NCBI GenBank assembly: GCA_022071945.1
Contig: JAJVIN010000043.1
Span: 1-42,218, forward strand
DNA length: 42,218 nt
Direction: 5' to 3'
Origin: Thermoanaerobaculia bacterium
GTDB taxonomy: Bacteria > Acidobacteriota > Thermoanaerobaculia > UBA5066
In this document: positions 1-6,796 of the stretch, one piece after another
How positions within the stretch are numbered: the first letter of the stretch is position 1
How the letters are laid out: the number at the start of each line of letters is the position of its first letter
Notes under the pieces: model-generated
Seen by the model: the letters and a program-made list of their open reading frames with translations, nothing else
The model's database searches: none
Told to the model about the DNA's origin: nothing
Translations under genes and position numbers: made by a program

Positions 1-81
1 GCCACCGCCATGAGCGCCGCGCTTCTCCAGTTCGAAGCACAAATCGATCGTGCCGTCGGCACCCTCCGCCTGGCCGCCTGA
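1..81 (+). CDS. C-terminal end of an unidentified protein (partial)
   Basis: An open frame enters from the left edge and ends at TGA 79-81, giving the last 26 residues. The tail reads as a short amphipathic helix (ALLQFEAQIDRAVGTLRLAA), and most codons end in G or C, as in real genes of this window. There is too little sequence to name a family. It lies upstream of, and in the same direction as, the membrane glycosyltransferase-like gene, separated by about 230 nt in which I see no clear promoter or terminator. Confidence 0.5.
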   Translation, partial: ATAMSAALLQFEAQIDRAVGTLRLAA

Positions 82-311
82 CAAACTTGACCAGTCCGCA
101 CAATACTTTTCAGGACAAGGGACCTAGGTGGCCCCAGCCATCTACCCCCACCACCCATCATGTCTCGACATCCAGTCTGGCCGTTCTAGATCCGTCTGGC
201 CTCATGCACATTGCCTTCCTACGGCAAAGTGCCGCGTGAAGACTAGGGGCTTTCCACCATGAGTGCTCTTGGCCGGATGGTCCAAACTCTCAGTTCGTGC
301 GTCTCGTCGCG

Positions 312-1955
312 ATGAGAACTGAAACAAGTCCGTCGCACTTCGGGGCCGGTAGCCTGCTCACGTCATCCCTGGTTTTCCTATTGGCGTTCATCGTGTACCG
401 GGGAACCCCTGGCCGGCGCTCTACTGGTGATACCGAATCGACTCGCCGGATTCCTTTCGCCGTGGTCGAGCAGGGACGTTTCGACTTAGCGCAGGACGCT
501 TTCTTCAGGGCGAACCCGCTCCACTACTCGGCCGTGGCCGTGAACGGGCGGTTGATTCCGGCCTTTCCTATAGGCACGGCGCTGCTCAGTCTTCCGGCCT
601 CTCTCTTCTACCCAACTGCGCCTCTGGATTCGGGACAAATGCGCGAGTTCGAGAAGACTGCGGCGGCGCTAATTGCCAGTCTGAGCGTCCTCGTGTTCTT
701 CCATTCGCTGAAGCGGATCGTGGATGGTGGAGCGCTCTTCCTCGGGACGGTGACCTTCGCCTTCGGCACGGGACTGTTTTCCACCGCCAGCCAAGGACTA
801 TGGCCGTTCACCGGCGAACTTCTGTTCTTGTGCAGCGCGCTGTACTTCATGCTGCATGCCCGTTCTCGGTCGGTAGCGGCCGCCGCCGCAGGTGCCTCCA
901 TAGCAGGCGCGTTCTTGTGCCGCCCTACAGCCATCTTGCTGCTCCCCGCCTTCCTACCTCTTCTCTCACCTCGGCGTCGTGTCTTGTTCACATTTGCCAC
1001 CGGGCTTTCCGGGGGGCTCTTGTTGACGGCTGCGATTCAGAAGGCCCTGCTCGGGAGTTGGCTGGGCCCGTACATAGGTATGAACAGCGGACGCGCGATG
1101 TGGAACTCCCAATTCAGCGATGGGCTTAGTGGAACTCTTCTGAGTCCTAGCCGTGGACTAATGCCGTTCTTCCCGTATCTCGTGGTGGCGGCAATTGTAG
1201 CTCTTCGTGGACGGCAGGAGCTGTCAGATAAGGCTCGTGTCCTGGCATGCACCGCGCTAGGAATCAGCGCTCCTGTGTTGGTAGCCTCTCTCTACGGGAA
1301 GTGGTGGGGCGGCGACGGGCTCGGACCGCGCCTCCTCAGCGAGACTGCTCCGTTCTGTGCACTGCTAACAGCGCTGGCCTTCTTCTCCAGTGTTCGCGGG
1401 TGGCTTCGCTACTTTCTGGTCGGCCTCGTGGCTTTCTCGTGCGCCACGCAAGCTCTCCTCGCCTACCGCCCAATAGGCATCGGCTGGAACGCCATAGTAA
1501 GACCCGACGACAATCCTGAGTTACTGCATGGATGGCGGGACAGCCAACTCATCGCGGTTTGGCTTCCACGATGGACGCCGTCCCCCGAGTTCCGGCTTGA
1601 TGAATGGAAGCGCGAGGATCCGCAGCTGCACGGGAGCGTTGACCATCCGACGGACGGCGGCCAAGTCATCGGGCCTCTTGTCGTTCGAGGGTGGGCGCGT
1701 GTTCCCGGGGAGGATCTCGACGTTGAGGTTAGAGTAAACGGAACTGTCATTCGAGATTCCCTGGTGACTCGCCACGCCCGCCCAGATGTCGCCGCTGCTT
1801 TCCCGAACCTCGGAGACTGCTCCAAGGCCGGCTACCAAATTGTCGTGTCTCCTTCGAATCGGACGCGCAGGAGGGTGCGTCTTGTCGTGGTGTTTCGAAG
1901 CCAGGGAGGGCAAGTTCGGCACTACCCTGCCATCGCCTGTCTGTGGGATCGCTGA
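312..1955 (+). CDS. Polytopic membrane protein, glycosyltransferase-39/mannosyltransferase-like, with C-terminal beta-sandwich-like domain
   Basis: A 547-residue integral membrane protein. The N-terminal 430 residues hold about ten hydrophobic segments and short motifs seen in GT-C-type membrane glycosyltransferases and their relatives: a GDTESTRRIP loop after the first helix, a LLSPSRGL segment, and WWGGDGLGPRLL near residues 327-338. The last 110 residues (from about 440) are soluble and read as a beta-sandwich module (GPLVVRGWA, VEVRVNG, ARPDVAAAFP) of the kind attached to some cell-surface sugar transferases. The likely role is transfer of lipid-linked sugar at the outer face of the inner membrane; the substrate is unknown. 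ATG 312 is chosen; an in-frame GTG at 297 would add five residues, and neither has a clear Shine-Dalgarno. By eye it is less GC-rich and uses more A/T-ending codons than neighbouring genes, which hints at a different origin. The family call is moderate. Confidence 0.6.
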   Translation: MRTETSPSHFGAGSLLTSSLVFLLAFIVYRGTPGRRSTGDTESTRRIPFAVVEQGRFDLAQDAFFRANPLHYSAVAVNGRLIPAFPIGTALLSLPASLFYPTAPLDSGQMREFEKTAAALIASLSVLVFFHSLKRIVDGGALFLGTVTFAFGTGLFSTASQGLWPFTGELLFLCSALYFMLHARSRSVAAAAAGASIAGAFLCRPTAILLLPAFLPLLSPRRRVLFTFATGLSGGLLLTAAIQKALLGSWLGPYIGMNSGRAMWNSQFSDGLSGTLLSPSRGLMPFFPYLVVAAIVALRGRQELSDKARVLACTALGISAPVLVASLYGKWWGGDGLGPRLLSETAPFCALLTALAFFSSVRGWLRYFLVGLVAFSCATQALLAYRPIGIGWNAIVRPDDNPELLHGWRDSQLIAVWLPRWTPSPEFRLDEWKREDPQLHGSVDHPTDGGQVIGPLVVRGWARVPGEDLDVEVRVNGTVIRDSLVTRHARPDVAAAFPNLGDCSKAGYQIVVSPSNRTRRRVRLVVVFRSQGGQVRHYPAIACLWDR

Positions 1956-2190
1956 CCTTGGTGTGTCGGTCAGAGGAAACCCGTGGGCTCTGGGGTTCCA
2001 TCCCTGTTCTTGCGGGAAGCGGGCCATTCAGGGGAGCAAAGAAGGGGCAAGCGACGTTGTCATCCTTTCGATGATGAGCATCGTCCGCCCGGCCACGATC
2101 GGGTGGATCGGGGCCATCTGGATCCCCCAGGCTGCCTCGTGCCGGCGAACGCGTTCCTGATACTCGCCGGGACGAAGCTGAGGGGTGCCA

Positions 2191-3279
2191 TCAGATCGCC
2201 TCGCCCAGAAACGAGAGAGGCTCCTCGGATGAGGTTGCGGCGAAGATCCGGACGCTTCTCGGCCTCACGTAGAGGGCCTCGCCCGCTCGGACTTCCAGGA
2301 GCCGGAAGAAGTCGCGGCTGACCACGGCCTGAAGCGGACGTCCCTCAGAATCCGAAAGGTCGAGTTTCACGAGGGCCCCCGCCGGGTTCGCGTGGACGAG
2401 AGTCGTCCAGACTCCGCCCGGCTTGCCGTTCGTCCTCGAGATCTCGAGCTCGTGAGGCCTCACGAACCCTGACACGGCCGAAGCGTCGGAGAGCTCGGGG
2501 GCGTCGACCGTCAGCGAGCCGAGCCGCGCCTTTCCCCCCTCGATGCGGCCGTGGAAGATGTTCGTGTGCCCGAGGAAGCTCATGACGAAAGGAGTCGCGG
2601 GGTGGTCGAAGACCTCTTCCGGCGACCCCACCTGTTCGACCCGGCCGCGATTGATGACGACGATACGGTCCGCGACCTCGAGCGCCTCCTCCTGATCGTG
2701 AGTGACGAAGACGCTCGTGACGCGGATCTCGTCATGAAGGCGGCGCAGGAAACGCCGCAGCTCGAGCCGGACCGTCGCATCGAGCGAGCCGAACGGCTCG
2801 TCGAGAAGGAGCACCTTGGGTTCCACGGCCAGAGCGCGGGCGAGGGCCACGCGCTGTCTCTGGCCGCCGGAGAGCTGAGACGGGTAGCGCCGTGCCAGCG
2901 GCGCCAGCTGGACCAAGTCCAGAAGCCCGTTCACTCGTTTTGCAATCTCCGACTCGGAGGGCCGGCCGGCCTTGCGGACCCGAAGGCCGAAGGCGACGTT
3001 CTCGAAGACCGTCAGGTGGCGAAAGAGGGCGTAGTGCTGGAAGACGAATCCGACCCCGCGGTCCCTGGCCCTTCGCAGGGTGGCGTCCTCGCCCTCGAAG
3101 AGAACGGTTCCCTCGTCGGGCAGCTCCAGCCCCGCGATGATCCGCAGAAGGCTCGTCTTGCCGGACCCGGACGGCCCCAGAAGAGCGACCAGCTCGCCGG
3201 CAGGCACATGCAGACTGATTCCGTCGATGGCGGTGAAGTCTCCGAAGCGCTTCTTGATGTTCTTGATCTCGATGCTCAT
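2191..3279 (-). CDS. cysA: Sulfate/thiosulfate ABC transporter ATP-binding protein CysA
   Basis: ATPase subunit of the sulfate importer; hydrolyses ATP at the inner face of the membrane to drive uptake through CysT/CysW. The 362-residue protein has Walker A GPSGSGKT (about 35-42), Q-loop FVFQHYALF (78-86), signature LSGGQRQR (136-143), Walker B LLLDEP (157-162), the switch His in [10 protein letters not shown], and a C-terminal TOBE-like regulatory part; E. coli CysA has a similar length. The open frame runs much further upstream, but ATG 3279 is preceded by an AAAGGA-type ribosome site and lies 2 nt after the cysW stop, so the upstream part is only read-through of cysW in another frame. It is last in the sbp-cysT-cysW-cysA operon. 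A 7-bp stem (2142-2148/2164-2170) lies downstream but has no T-run, so no intrinsic terminator is evident. Confidence 0.96.
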   Translation of the reverse strand: MSIEIKNIKKRFGDFTAIDGISLHVPAGELVALLGPSGSGKTSLLRIIAGLELPDEGTVLFEGEDATLRRARDRGVGFVFQHYALFRHLTVFENVAFGLRVRKAGRPSESEIAKRVNGLLDLVQLAPLARRYPSQLSGGQRQRVALARALAVEPKVLLLDEPFGSLDATVRLELRRFLRRLHDEIRVTSVFVTHDQEEALEVADRIVVINRGRVEQVGSPEEVFDHPATPFVMSFLGHTNIFHGRIEGGKARLGSLTVDAPELSDASAVSGFVRPHELEISRTNGKPGGVWTTLVHANPAGALVKLDLSDSEGRPLQAVVSRDFFRLLEVRAGEALYVRPRSVRIFAATSSEEPLSFLGEAI

Positions 3280-3281
3280 CG

Positions 3282-4163
3282 TCAGCGGTCCTTTCTCGAG
3301 GTTTCGGCGCTCTTTGCCCGCCACTCGGCGACGTGCCTGGAGGCCACCGCCAAAAGCGAAAGGATCGTCAGCACCGAGGCGGCCGCGAAGGCCGCCTGGA
3401 ACTGGTACTCGTTGTAGAGAATCTCGACGTGTAAAGGCAGCGTGTTGGTGACCCCTCGAATGTGGCCCGAGACCACCGAGACGGCGCCGAACTCGCCCAT
3501 CGCGCGTGCCGAGCAGAGGATCACGCCGTAGACGATTCCCCACTTGACGTTGGGCAGGGTCACCCTCCAGAAGACCTGCCAGCCGGTCGCCCCGAGCAGC
3601 AGGGCCGCCTCCTCCTGCTCGGTTCCGCACGCCTCCATAACCGGGACGAGCTCACGCACGACGAGGGGAAACGTGACGAAGATGGTGGCCAGGATGATGC
3701 CAGGCGGAGCGAAGATCACCTTCAGCCCGTGCTCCGACAGGATGGGACCGAACCAGCCCTGCTTTCCGTACAGCAAGACGAAGACGAGGCCCGCCACCAC
3801 CGGGGAAACCGCCAGCGGAAGGTCCATGAGGGTCAGGAGCAGGTTCTTTCCGCGAAAGGCGAACTTCGAGACCGCCCAGGCGGCGGCCAGGCCGAAGAGA
3901 AGGTTCGCGAGGACGGCCGAGACCGTCGTCACTCCCGTCAACCACAGAGCCGACAGGGTCTCGGGTTGACGGAGCGCCGCGAAGTAGGCGCCGGCGCCGC
4001 GCCGGAGCCCCTCGGCGAAGACGGCCGCCACCGGGACCGCCACGAAGAGCGCGACGAAGGAAACCGCCACGAAGACGAGCACCCGCCGGACCGCGGAAGA
4101 CTCGGCCCCTGCCCGCGAGACCGGAAGAGGGAAGACGTGAACCGCCTGATGAGAGAGAGACAA
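3282..4163 (-). CDS. cysW: Sulfate ABC transporter permease CysW
   Basis: One of the two membrane subunits forming the sulfate channel. The 293-residue sequence has about six transmembrane helices and the cytoplasmic coupling loop (EAA motif) [21 protein letters not shown], which docks on CysA, followed by the CysW-typical [19 protein letters not shown]. The start is TTG 4163, supported by a GAGGAG ribosome site 6 nt upstream that overlaps the end of cysT; the first 25 residues are a soluble cytoplasmic tail. It lies 10 nt after cysT and 2 nt before cysA, so the genes are co-transcribed. CysW rather than ModB is chosen because the operon holds two different permeases and a sulfate-type binding protein. 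Confidence 0.94.
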   Translation of the reverse strand: MSLSHQAVHVFPLPVSRAGAESSAVRRVLVFVAVSFVALFVAVPVAAVFAEGLRRGAGAYFAALRQPETLSALWLTGVTTVSAVLANLLFGLAAAWAVSKFAFRGKNLLLTLMDLPLAVSPVVAGLVFVLLYGKQGWFGPILSEHGLKVIFAPPGIILATIFVTFPLVVRELVPVMEACGTEQEEAALLLGATGWQVFWRVTLPNVKWGIVYGVILCSARAMGEFGAVSVVSGHIRGVTNTLPLHVEILYNEYQFQAAFAAASVLTILSLLAVASRHVAEWRAKSAETSRKDR

Positions 4164-4173
4164 GGAGAGCTCC

Positions 4174-5013
4174 TCAGACTGCCGCGCCGCGGCGGGAAGA
4201 GAGCCTCTGCAGGCCGTTGATGAAGAGGAGGAAGGTCACCGCGACGGCCAGGAGGACGACCGCGATCGCCGTGGCCCCCTCGTAGTCGTACTGGTCGAGC
4301 TTCGTCATGATCAGAAGCGGCGCGATCTCTGTCTTCATCGGCAAGTTTCCGGCGATGAAGACAACGGAACCGTACTCGCCGAGCCCCCGGGCGAAAGCCA
4401 GAGCGAGACCCGTCAACCATGCAGGCAAAAGCGACGGCAGGACCACGCGCAGGAAGATCTGAAGGCGGTCCGCGCCAAGACTCGCCGCGGCTTCCTCGAC
4501 GTCGGCCTCCAGGTTCTCGAGGACGGGCTGGACGCTCCTGACGACGAAGGGGATCCCGACGAAGACGAGCGCGACGACGATTCCGGCGGGGGCGAAGGCT
4601 ACATGAACGCCGAGCGCTAGGAGAGCCTTGCCAGCCCAGCCTCCCGGAGCGTAGAGGGTCGTCAGGACAATTCCCGCGACGGCTGTCGGGAGGGCGAGCG
4701 GGAGATCCACGAGCGCATCGACGACCTTCTTTCCGGGGAAGGGGTACCGAACGAGGACCCAGGCCACGACGAATCCGAAGACGCCGTTGACGAGTGCGGC
4801 GAGAACCGCCGTCTTCAGGCTCAGCGAATAGGAGGCCATGACGCGTGGAGAAGTCGCCGCCGCGGCGAACGCCGCGGGACCCATCGCGGCGGCCTTCAAG
4901 ACGAGAGCGCTCAGCGGCAGGATGACGATGAAGGCCAGATACCCCAGGGTCAGGCCCATGGTCATCCGGAAGCCGGGCAGGGTTCCTCGACGCCCTCTGA
5001 TCCGTGAGCCCAC
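4174..5013 (-). CDS. cysT: Sulfate ABC transporter permease CysT (CysU)
   Basis: The other membrane subunit of the sulfate importer, 279 residues and about six helices. Near residues 190-235 it carries the coupling loop VEEAAASLGADRLQIFLRV and the family segment ARGLGEYGSVVFIAGN. The start is GTG 5013, 1 nt beyond the sbp stop, with AGGTGA across the junction as a plausible ribosome site. It is paired with CysW as in the classical CysTWA complex. The sequence between the helices (VDLPLALPTAVAGIVLTTLY) is typical of CysT. Confidence 0.95.
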   Translation of the reverse strand: MGSRIRGRRGTLPGFRMTMGLTLGYLAFIVILPLSALVLKAAAMGPAAFAAAATSPRVMASYSLSLKTAVLAALVNGVFGFVVAWVLVRYPFPGKKVVDALVDLPLALPTAVAGIVLTTLYAPGGWAGKALLALGVHVAFAPAGIVVALVFVGIPFVVRSVQPVLENLEADVEEAAASLGADRLQIFLRVVLPSLLPAWLTGLALAFARGLGEYGSVVFIAGNLPMKTEIAPLLIMTKLDQYDYEGATAIAVVLLAVAVTFLLFINGLQRLSSRRGAAV

Positions 5014-5014
5014 G

Positions 5015-6139
5015 TCACTTCACCTGATAGATCTGGTCGAAGGTGCCTCCGTCCCCGAAGTGCGTCTTCTGCGCCTTCTGCCAGCCTCCAAAAAACTCGT
5101 CGATCGAAAAGAGCGAGAGCTTCGGGAACTGGCTCGCGAACTTCGCCGCCACGGCCGCGGACCGTGGACGGTAGAAGTGCTTCGCCGCGATCTCCTGGCC
5201 CGCCTCCGTGTAGAGGAACTCGAGGTAGGCGGTGGCGAGGGCGCGGGTCTTCTTCTTGTCCGCGTTGACGTCGACGACGGCCACGGGCGGCTCGGCGAGG
5301 ATACTCACCGAAGGGAGGACGATCTCGAATCTCTCCTTCCCCACCTCACGGCTGAGAAGGAACGCCTCGTTCTCCCAGGCGATCAGGACATCGCCGAGAC
5401 CGCGCTCGGAAAAGGTCGTCGTGGATCCACGGGCTCCCGTGTCGAGGACGGGGACGTTCTTGAAGAGCTTCGCGACGAAGTTCCGCGCGGTGGCCTCCGA
5501 GCCGCCTGGCCGTCGCAGCGCATATCCCCAGGCGGCGAGGTAGTTCCAGCGCGCTCCGCCGGAGGTCTTGGGGTTCGGCGTGATCACCGAAACCCCCGGT
5601 CTGACGAGGTCGTCCCAGTCGCGGACCTTCTTTGGGTTCCCCTTGCGGACGACGAAGACGATGGTCGATGTGTAGGGGGAGCTGTTGTGGGGCAGCCGCC
5701 TCTGCCAGTCGGCAGGAAGGAGCTTCGCCTTCTCGGCGATGGCGTCGATGTCGTAGGCGAGCGCGAGCGTCACGACATCCGCCTCGAGGCCGTCGATGAC
5801 GGACCGGGCCTGCTTTCCCGACCCTCCGTGCGACTGGTTGATCGTGACGTCCTGGCCGGTTCTGGCCTTCCAGCTCCTCGCGAAGGCGGCATTGACGTCC
5901 GCGTAGAGCTCGCGCGTGGGGTCGTAGGAGACATTCAGGAGCTTCGCGGGCTCCGCCCCCAGGGCGGGCGACGCGGGAGCGGTTCCCAGTCCCAGTGCGA
6001 GTGCGAGCGCGATCTGTCCGCGCGTGGATGCGAGGCTCGTCCTTCGAGCCGGGCGCGGGGCAGGCGCCGCCACGGCCCGGGCGGCCGTGACCAGTTCGTG
6101 AATCGATGCGCCATGGATGGAAGCGGGTCTCGTCGTCAT
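5015..6139 (-). CDS. sbp: Periplasmic sulfate-binding protein (Sbp/CysP family)
   Basis: Solute receptor that binds sulfate in the periplasm and delivers it to CysTW. The 374-residue precursor has an unusually long N-terminus: about 40 polar residues, then ARRTSLAS and a hydrophobic stretch ending at a probable signal peptidase site after ALGA near residue 62. Mature-protein features include [12 protein letters not shown], the anion-binding loop [23 protein letters not shown], and the conserved C-terminal FYRPRS. ATG 6139 is preceded by AGGAGGAG, a very strong ribosome site, so the long signal region appears to be translated, although an inner start cannot be excluded. First gene of the importer operon. 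The preceding 200 nt hold a promoter, a Cys-rich leader ORF and a terminator-like hairpin, so expression is probably attenuated by cysteine supply. Confidence 0.94.
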   Translation of the reverse strand: MTTRPASIHGASIHELVTAARAVAAPAPRPARRTSLASTRGQIALALALGLGTAPASPALGAEPAKLLNVSYDPTRELYADVNAAFARSWKARTGQDVTINQSHGGSGKQARSVIDGLEADVVTLALAYDIDAIAEKAKLLPADWQRRLPHNSSPYTSTIVFVVRKGNPKKVRDWDDLVRPGVSVITPNPKTSGGARWNYLAAWGYALRRPGGSEATARNFVAKLFKNVPVLDTGARGSTTTFSERGLGDVLIAWENEAFLLSREVGKERFEIVLPSVSILAEPPVAVVDVNADKKKTRALATAYLEFLYTEAGQEIAAKHFYRPRSAAVAAKFASQFPKLSLFSIDEFFGGWQKAQKTHFGDGGTFDQIYQVK

Positions 6140-6197
6140 TCTTCTCCTCCTGTGTCCCGCCAGGAGGGTGGGGCGCCTTCGGGGTCGCAGAAGACCA

Positions 6198-6231
6198 AGA
6201 AGCCCACCGTCCTGGCGGATGGTGGGCTTCT
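6198..6231 (-). terminator. Leader terminator (attenuator) upstream of sbp
   Basis: On the minus strand an 11-bp perfect stem is formed by AGAAGCCCACC (6231-6221) and GGTGGGCTTCT (6208-6198), with a 12-nt loop, followed by a moderately T-rich stretch TGGTCTTCT. It lies between the leader ORF stop and the sbp ribosome site, where a terminator makes sense only as a conditional switch. Its 5' arm can alternatively pair with 6282-6267, just after the Cys codons of the leader ORF: GGATGGTG with CACCATCC and GGCTTC with GAAGCC, 14 bp with a 2-nt bulge. The competing 1:2 pairing is CTCCCCCATC (6319-6310) with GATGGTGGAG, 9 of 10 matches. The tail is less T-rich than ideal. Confidence 0.75.
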
Positions 6232-6253
6232 CGTTGTGATGTGCCGCGAGCTC

Positions 6254-6328
6254 TCAGTTCAGCGGCGAAGCCTCCACCATCCATCGCGAACGGCAACACA
6301 TGCACGCAAGATGGGGGAGAGCTGTCAT
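6254..6328 (-). CDS. Putative Cys-rich leader peptide of the sulfate importer operon (24 aa)
   Basis: ORF of 24 codons, ATG 6328-6326 to TGA 6256-6254. Codons 9-12 are TGC ATG TGT TGC, giving Cys-Met-Cys-Cys, in a region where Cys codons are otherwise rare. The ATG is 9 nt after a -10 element, so the transcript should be leaderless or nearly so, and there is no Shine-Dalgarno. Sequence immediately after the Cys codons can pair with the 5' arm of the following terminator. The expected role is as a sensor rather than a functional protein: a ribosome stalled at the Cys codons when charged tRNA-Cys is scarce would mask segment 1, free segment 2 to form the antiterminator and let RNA polymerase enter sbp. 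Leaderless Cys-rich leader ORFs with this role are known in mycobacteria; its use here is inferred. Confidence 0.7.
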   Translation of the reverse strand: MTALPHLACMCCRSRWMVEASPLN

Positions 6329-6337
6329 GAGCGGCGT

Positions 6338-6366
6338 ACTATGGTCACTGTGGCCGCGACTGTCAA
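6338..6366 (-). promoter_or_regulatory. Sigma-70-type promoter of the sbp-cysTWA leader
   Basis: On the minus strand a perfect -35 TTGACA (6366-6361) is separated by 17 nt from CATAGT (6343-6338), a 4-of-6 match to the -10 consensus. Transcription should start near 6332-6328, at or just before the ATG of the Cys-rich leader ORF. It faces away from the cysH promoter, whose -35 lies 124 nt away. Confidence 0.75.
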
Positions 6367-6400
6367 GCACAATCGGCGAGATCTCTCCGGCTCTGTGACC

Positions 6401-6464
6401 TCATCGCGATCTCAACGCGACTTCATCGTGATCTCAACGCGACTTCATCGCGATCTTGCGACCT
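6401..6464. repeat. 22-bp tandem repeat, about 2.8 copies, between divergent cys promoters
   Basis: Copies at 6401-6422, 6423-6444 (one mismatch, C to T) and a partial copy at 6445-6464. Each copy holds the palindrome-like core ATCGCGAT (or ATCGTGAT) followed, in the two complete copies, by CTCAACGCGACT. A further degenerate TCGCGAT occurs at 6467-6473. The array lies between the two divergent -35 boxes, where an activator or repressor of both operons could bind; 22 bp is about two helical turns, so all sites would face the same side of the DNA. No regulator gene lies next to it. Confidence 0.85.
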
Positions 6465-6489
6465 TTTCGCGATTTCTCGCCGAAGCCTC

Positions 6490-6518
6490 TTGACAAACGG
6501 ACTGGCGAACCCTATCTT
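6490..6518 (+). promoter_or_regulatory. Sigma-70-type promoter of the cysH operon leader
   Basis: A perfect -35 TTGACA (6490-6495), a 17-nt spacer and -10 TATCTT (6513-6518). The predicted start, about 6524-6527, is at or 2-3 nt before the ATG of the Cys-rich leader ORF at 6527. This is the best match to the consensus promoter seen in the window. Confidence 0.8.
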
Positions 6519-6526
6519 CTGCGACC

Positions 6527-6616
6527 ATGCAAGCGGCGCGAATGTGTTGTATGTGTACCATGGCCTGGGGGAGACCCCGGACCCGCGGCGCGATGCCTGT
6601 CCTCCGTCGAATGTGA
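6527..6616 (+). CDS. Putative Cys-rich leader peptide of the cysH operon (29 aa)
   Basis: ORF of 29 codons, ATG 6527 to TGA 6614-6616. Codons 6-10 are ATG TGT TGT ATG TGT, giving Met-Cys-Cys-Met-Cys; all three Cys codons are TGT, an unusual choice in such GC-rich DNA. The ATG is 8 nt after the -10 box and has no Shine-Dalgarno, so the mRNA is probably leaderless. Just 3' of the Cys codons, GGGG (6567-6570) can pair with CCCC (6575-6578). If a stalled ribosome covers the first strand, CCCCGGA (6575-6581) is free to pair with TCCGGGG (6639-6645), which overlaps the base of the downstream terminator. The expected role is a cis-acting sensor of charged tRNA-Cys. The peptide is not expected to have a function of its own. 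Confidence 0.72.
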   Translation: MQAARMCCMCTMAWGRPRTRGAMPVLRRM

Positions 6617-6643
6617 CGTGAGCGAAAGCCGAGAGTGCTCCGG

Positions 6644-6675
6644 GGCCCGGGATGAATTCCCGGGCCTTTTTGTTT
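6644..6675 (+). terminator. Intrinsic terminator (attenuator) in the cysH leader
   Basis: A perfect 8-bp GC-only stem, GGCCCGGG (6644-6651) with CCCGGGCC (6659-6666), a 7-nt loop ATGAATT, then TTTTTGTTT (6667-6675). This is a textbook factor-independent terminator placed 28 nt after the leader ORF stop and 71 nt before cysH. No gene other than the short leader ORF precedes it on this strand, so its natural role is premature termination of the cysH transcript. Sequence at 6562-6569 can also pair with its 3' arm (8 bp with one G-U). Confidence 0.88.
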
Positions 6676-6700
6676 CGCTGCCATAGCGAGATCACTGTTC

Positions 6701-6796
6701 ATGGGCACCGCGCCGGAGCGGTGCCGGTGCTCGACTGTTCACTGTAGTGCCACTGTGCGGAGAGGGGGGACTCTTGTTCACTGGAAGTGTGCCTGA
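6701..6796 (+). other. Second Cys-containing short ORF with hairpin, overlapping the cysH start
   Basis: An ATG at 6701 opens 31 codons ending at TGA 6794-6796, out of frame with cysH. It contains TGC CGG TGC at codons 8-10 and further Cys codons at 15 and 30. Its first codons lie in a perfect 8-bp hairpin, GGCACCGC (6704-6711) with GCGGTGCC (6718-6725), which lacks a T-run. TGTTCA occurs at 6696, 6736 and 6775, about 40 bp apart. It might be an upstream ORF tuning cysH translation, or chance. There is no good ribosome site. Confidence 0.25.

Noticed and set aside
2142-2170. Terminator after cysA
   Set aside because: A 7-bp stem exists (CCGGCGA/TCGCCGG) but has a 15-nt loop and no T-run on either strand.
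3280-3630. N-terminal extension of the cysA frame
   Set aside because: It is out-of-phase cysW sequence; ATG 3279 gives the normal CysA length and has a ribosome site.
6181-6330. SAM or other metabolite riboswitch in the sbp leader
   Set aside because: The region lacks the conserved SAM-I core and the pairing pattern is fully explained by a four-segment attenuator with a Cys-rich leader ORF.
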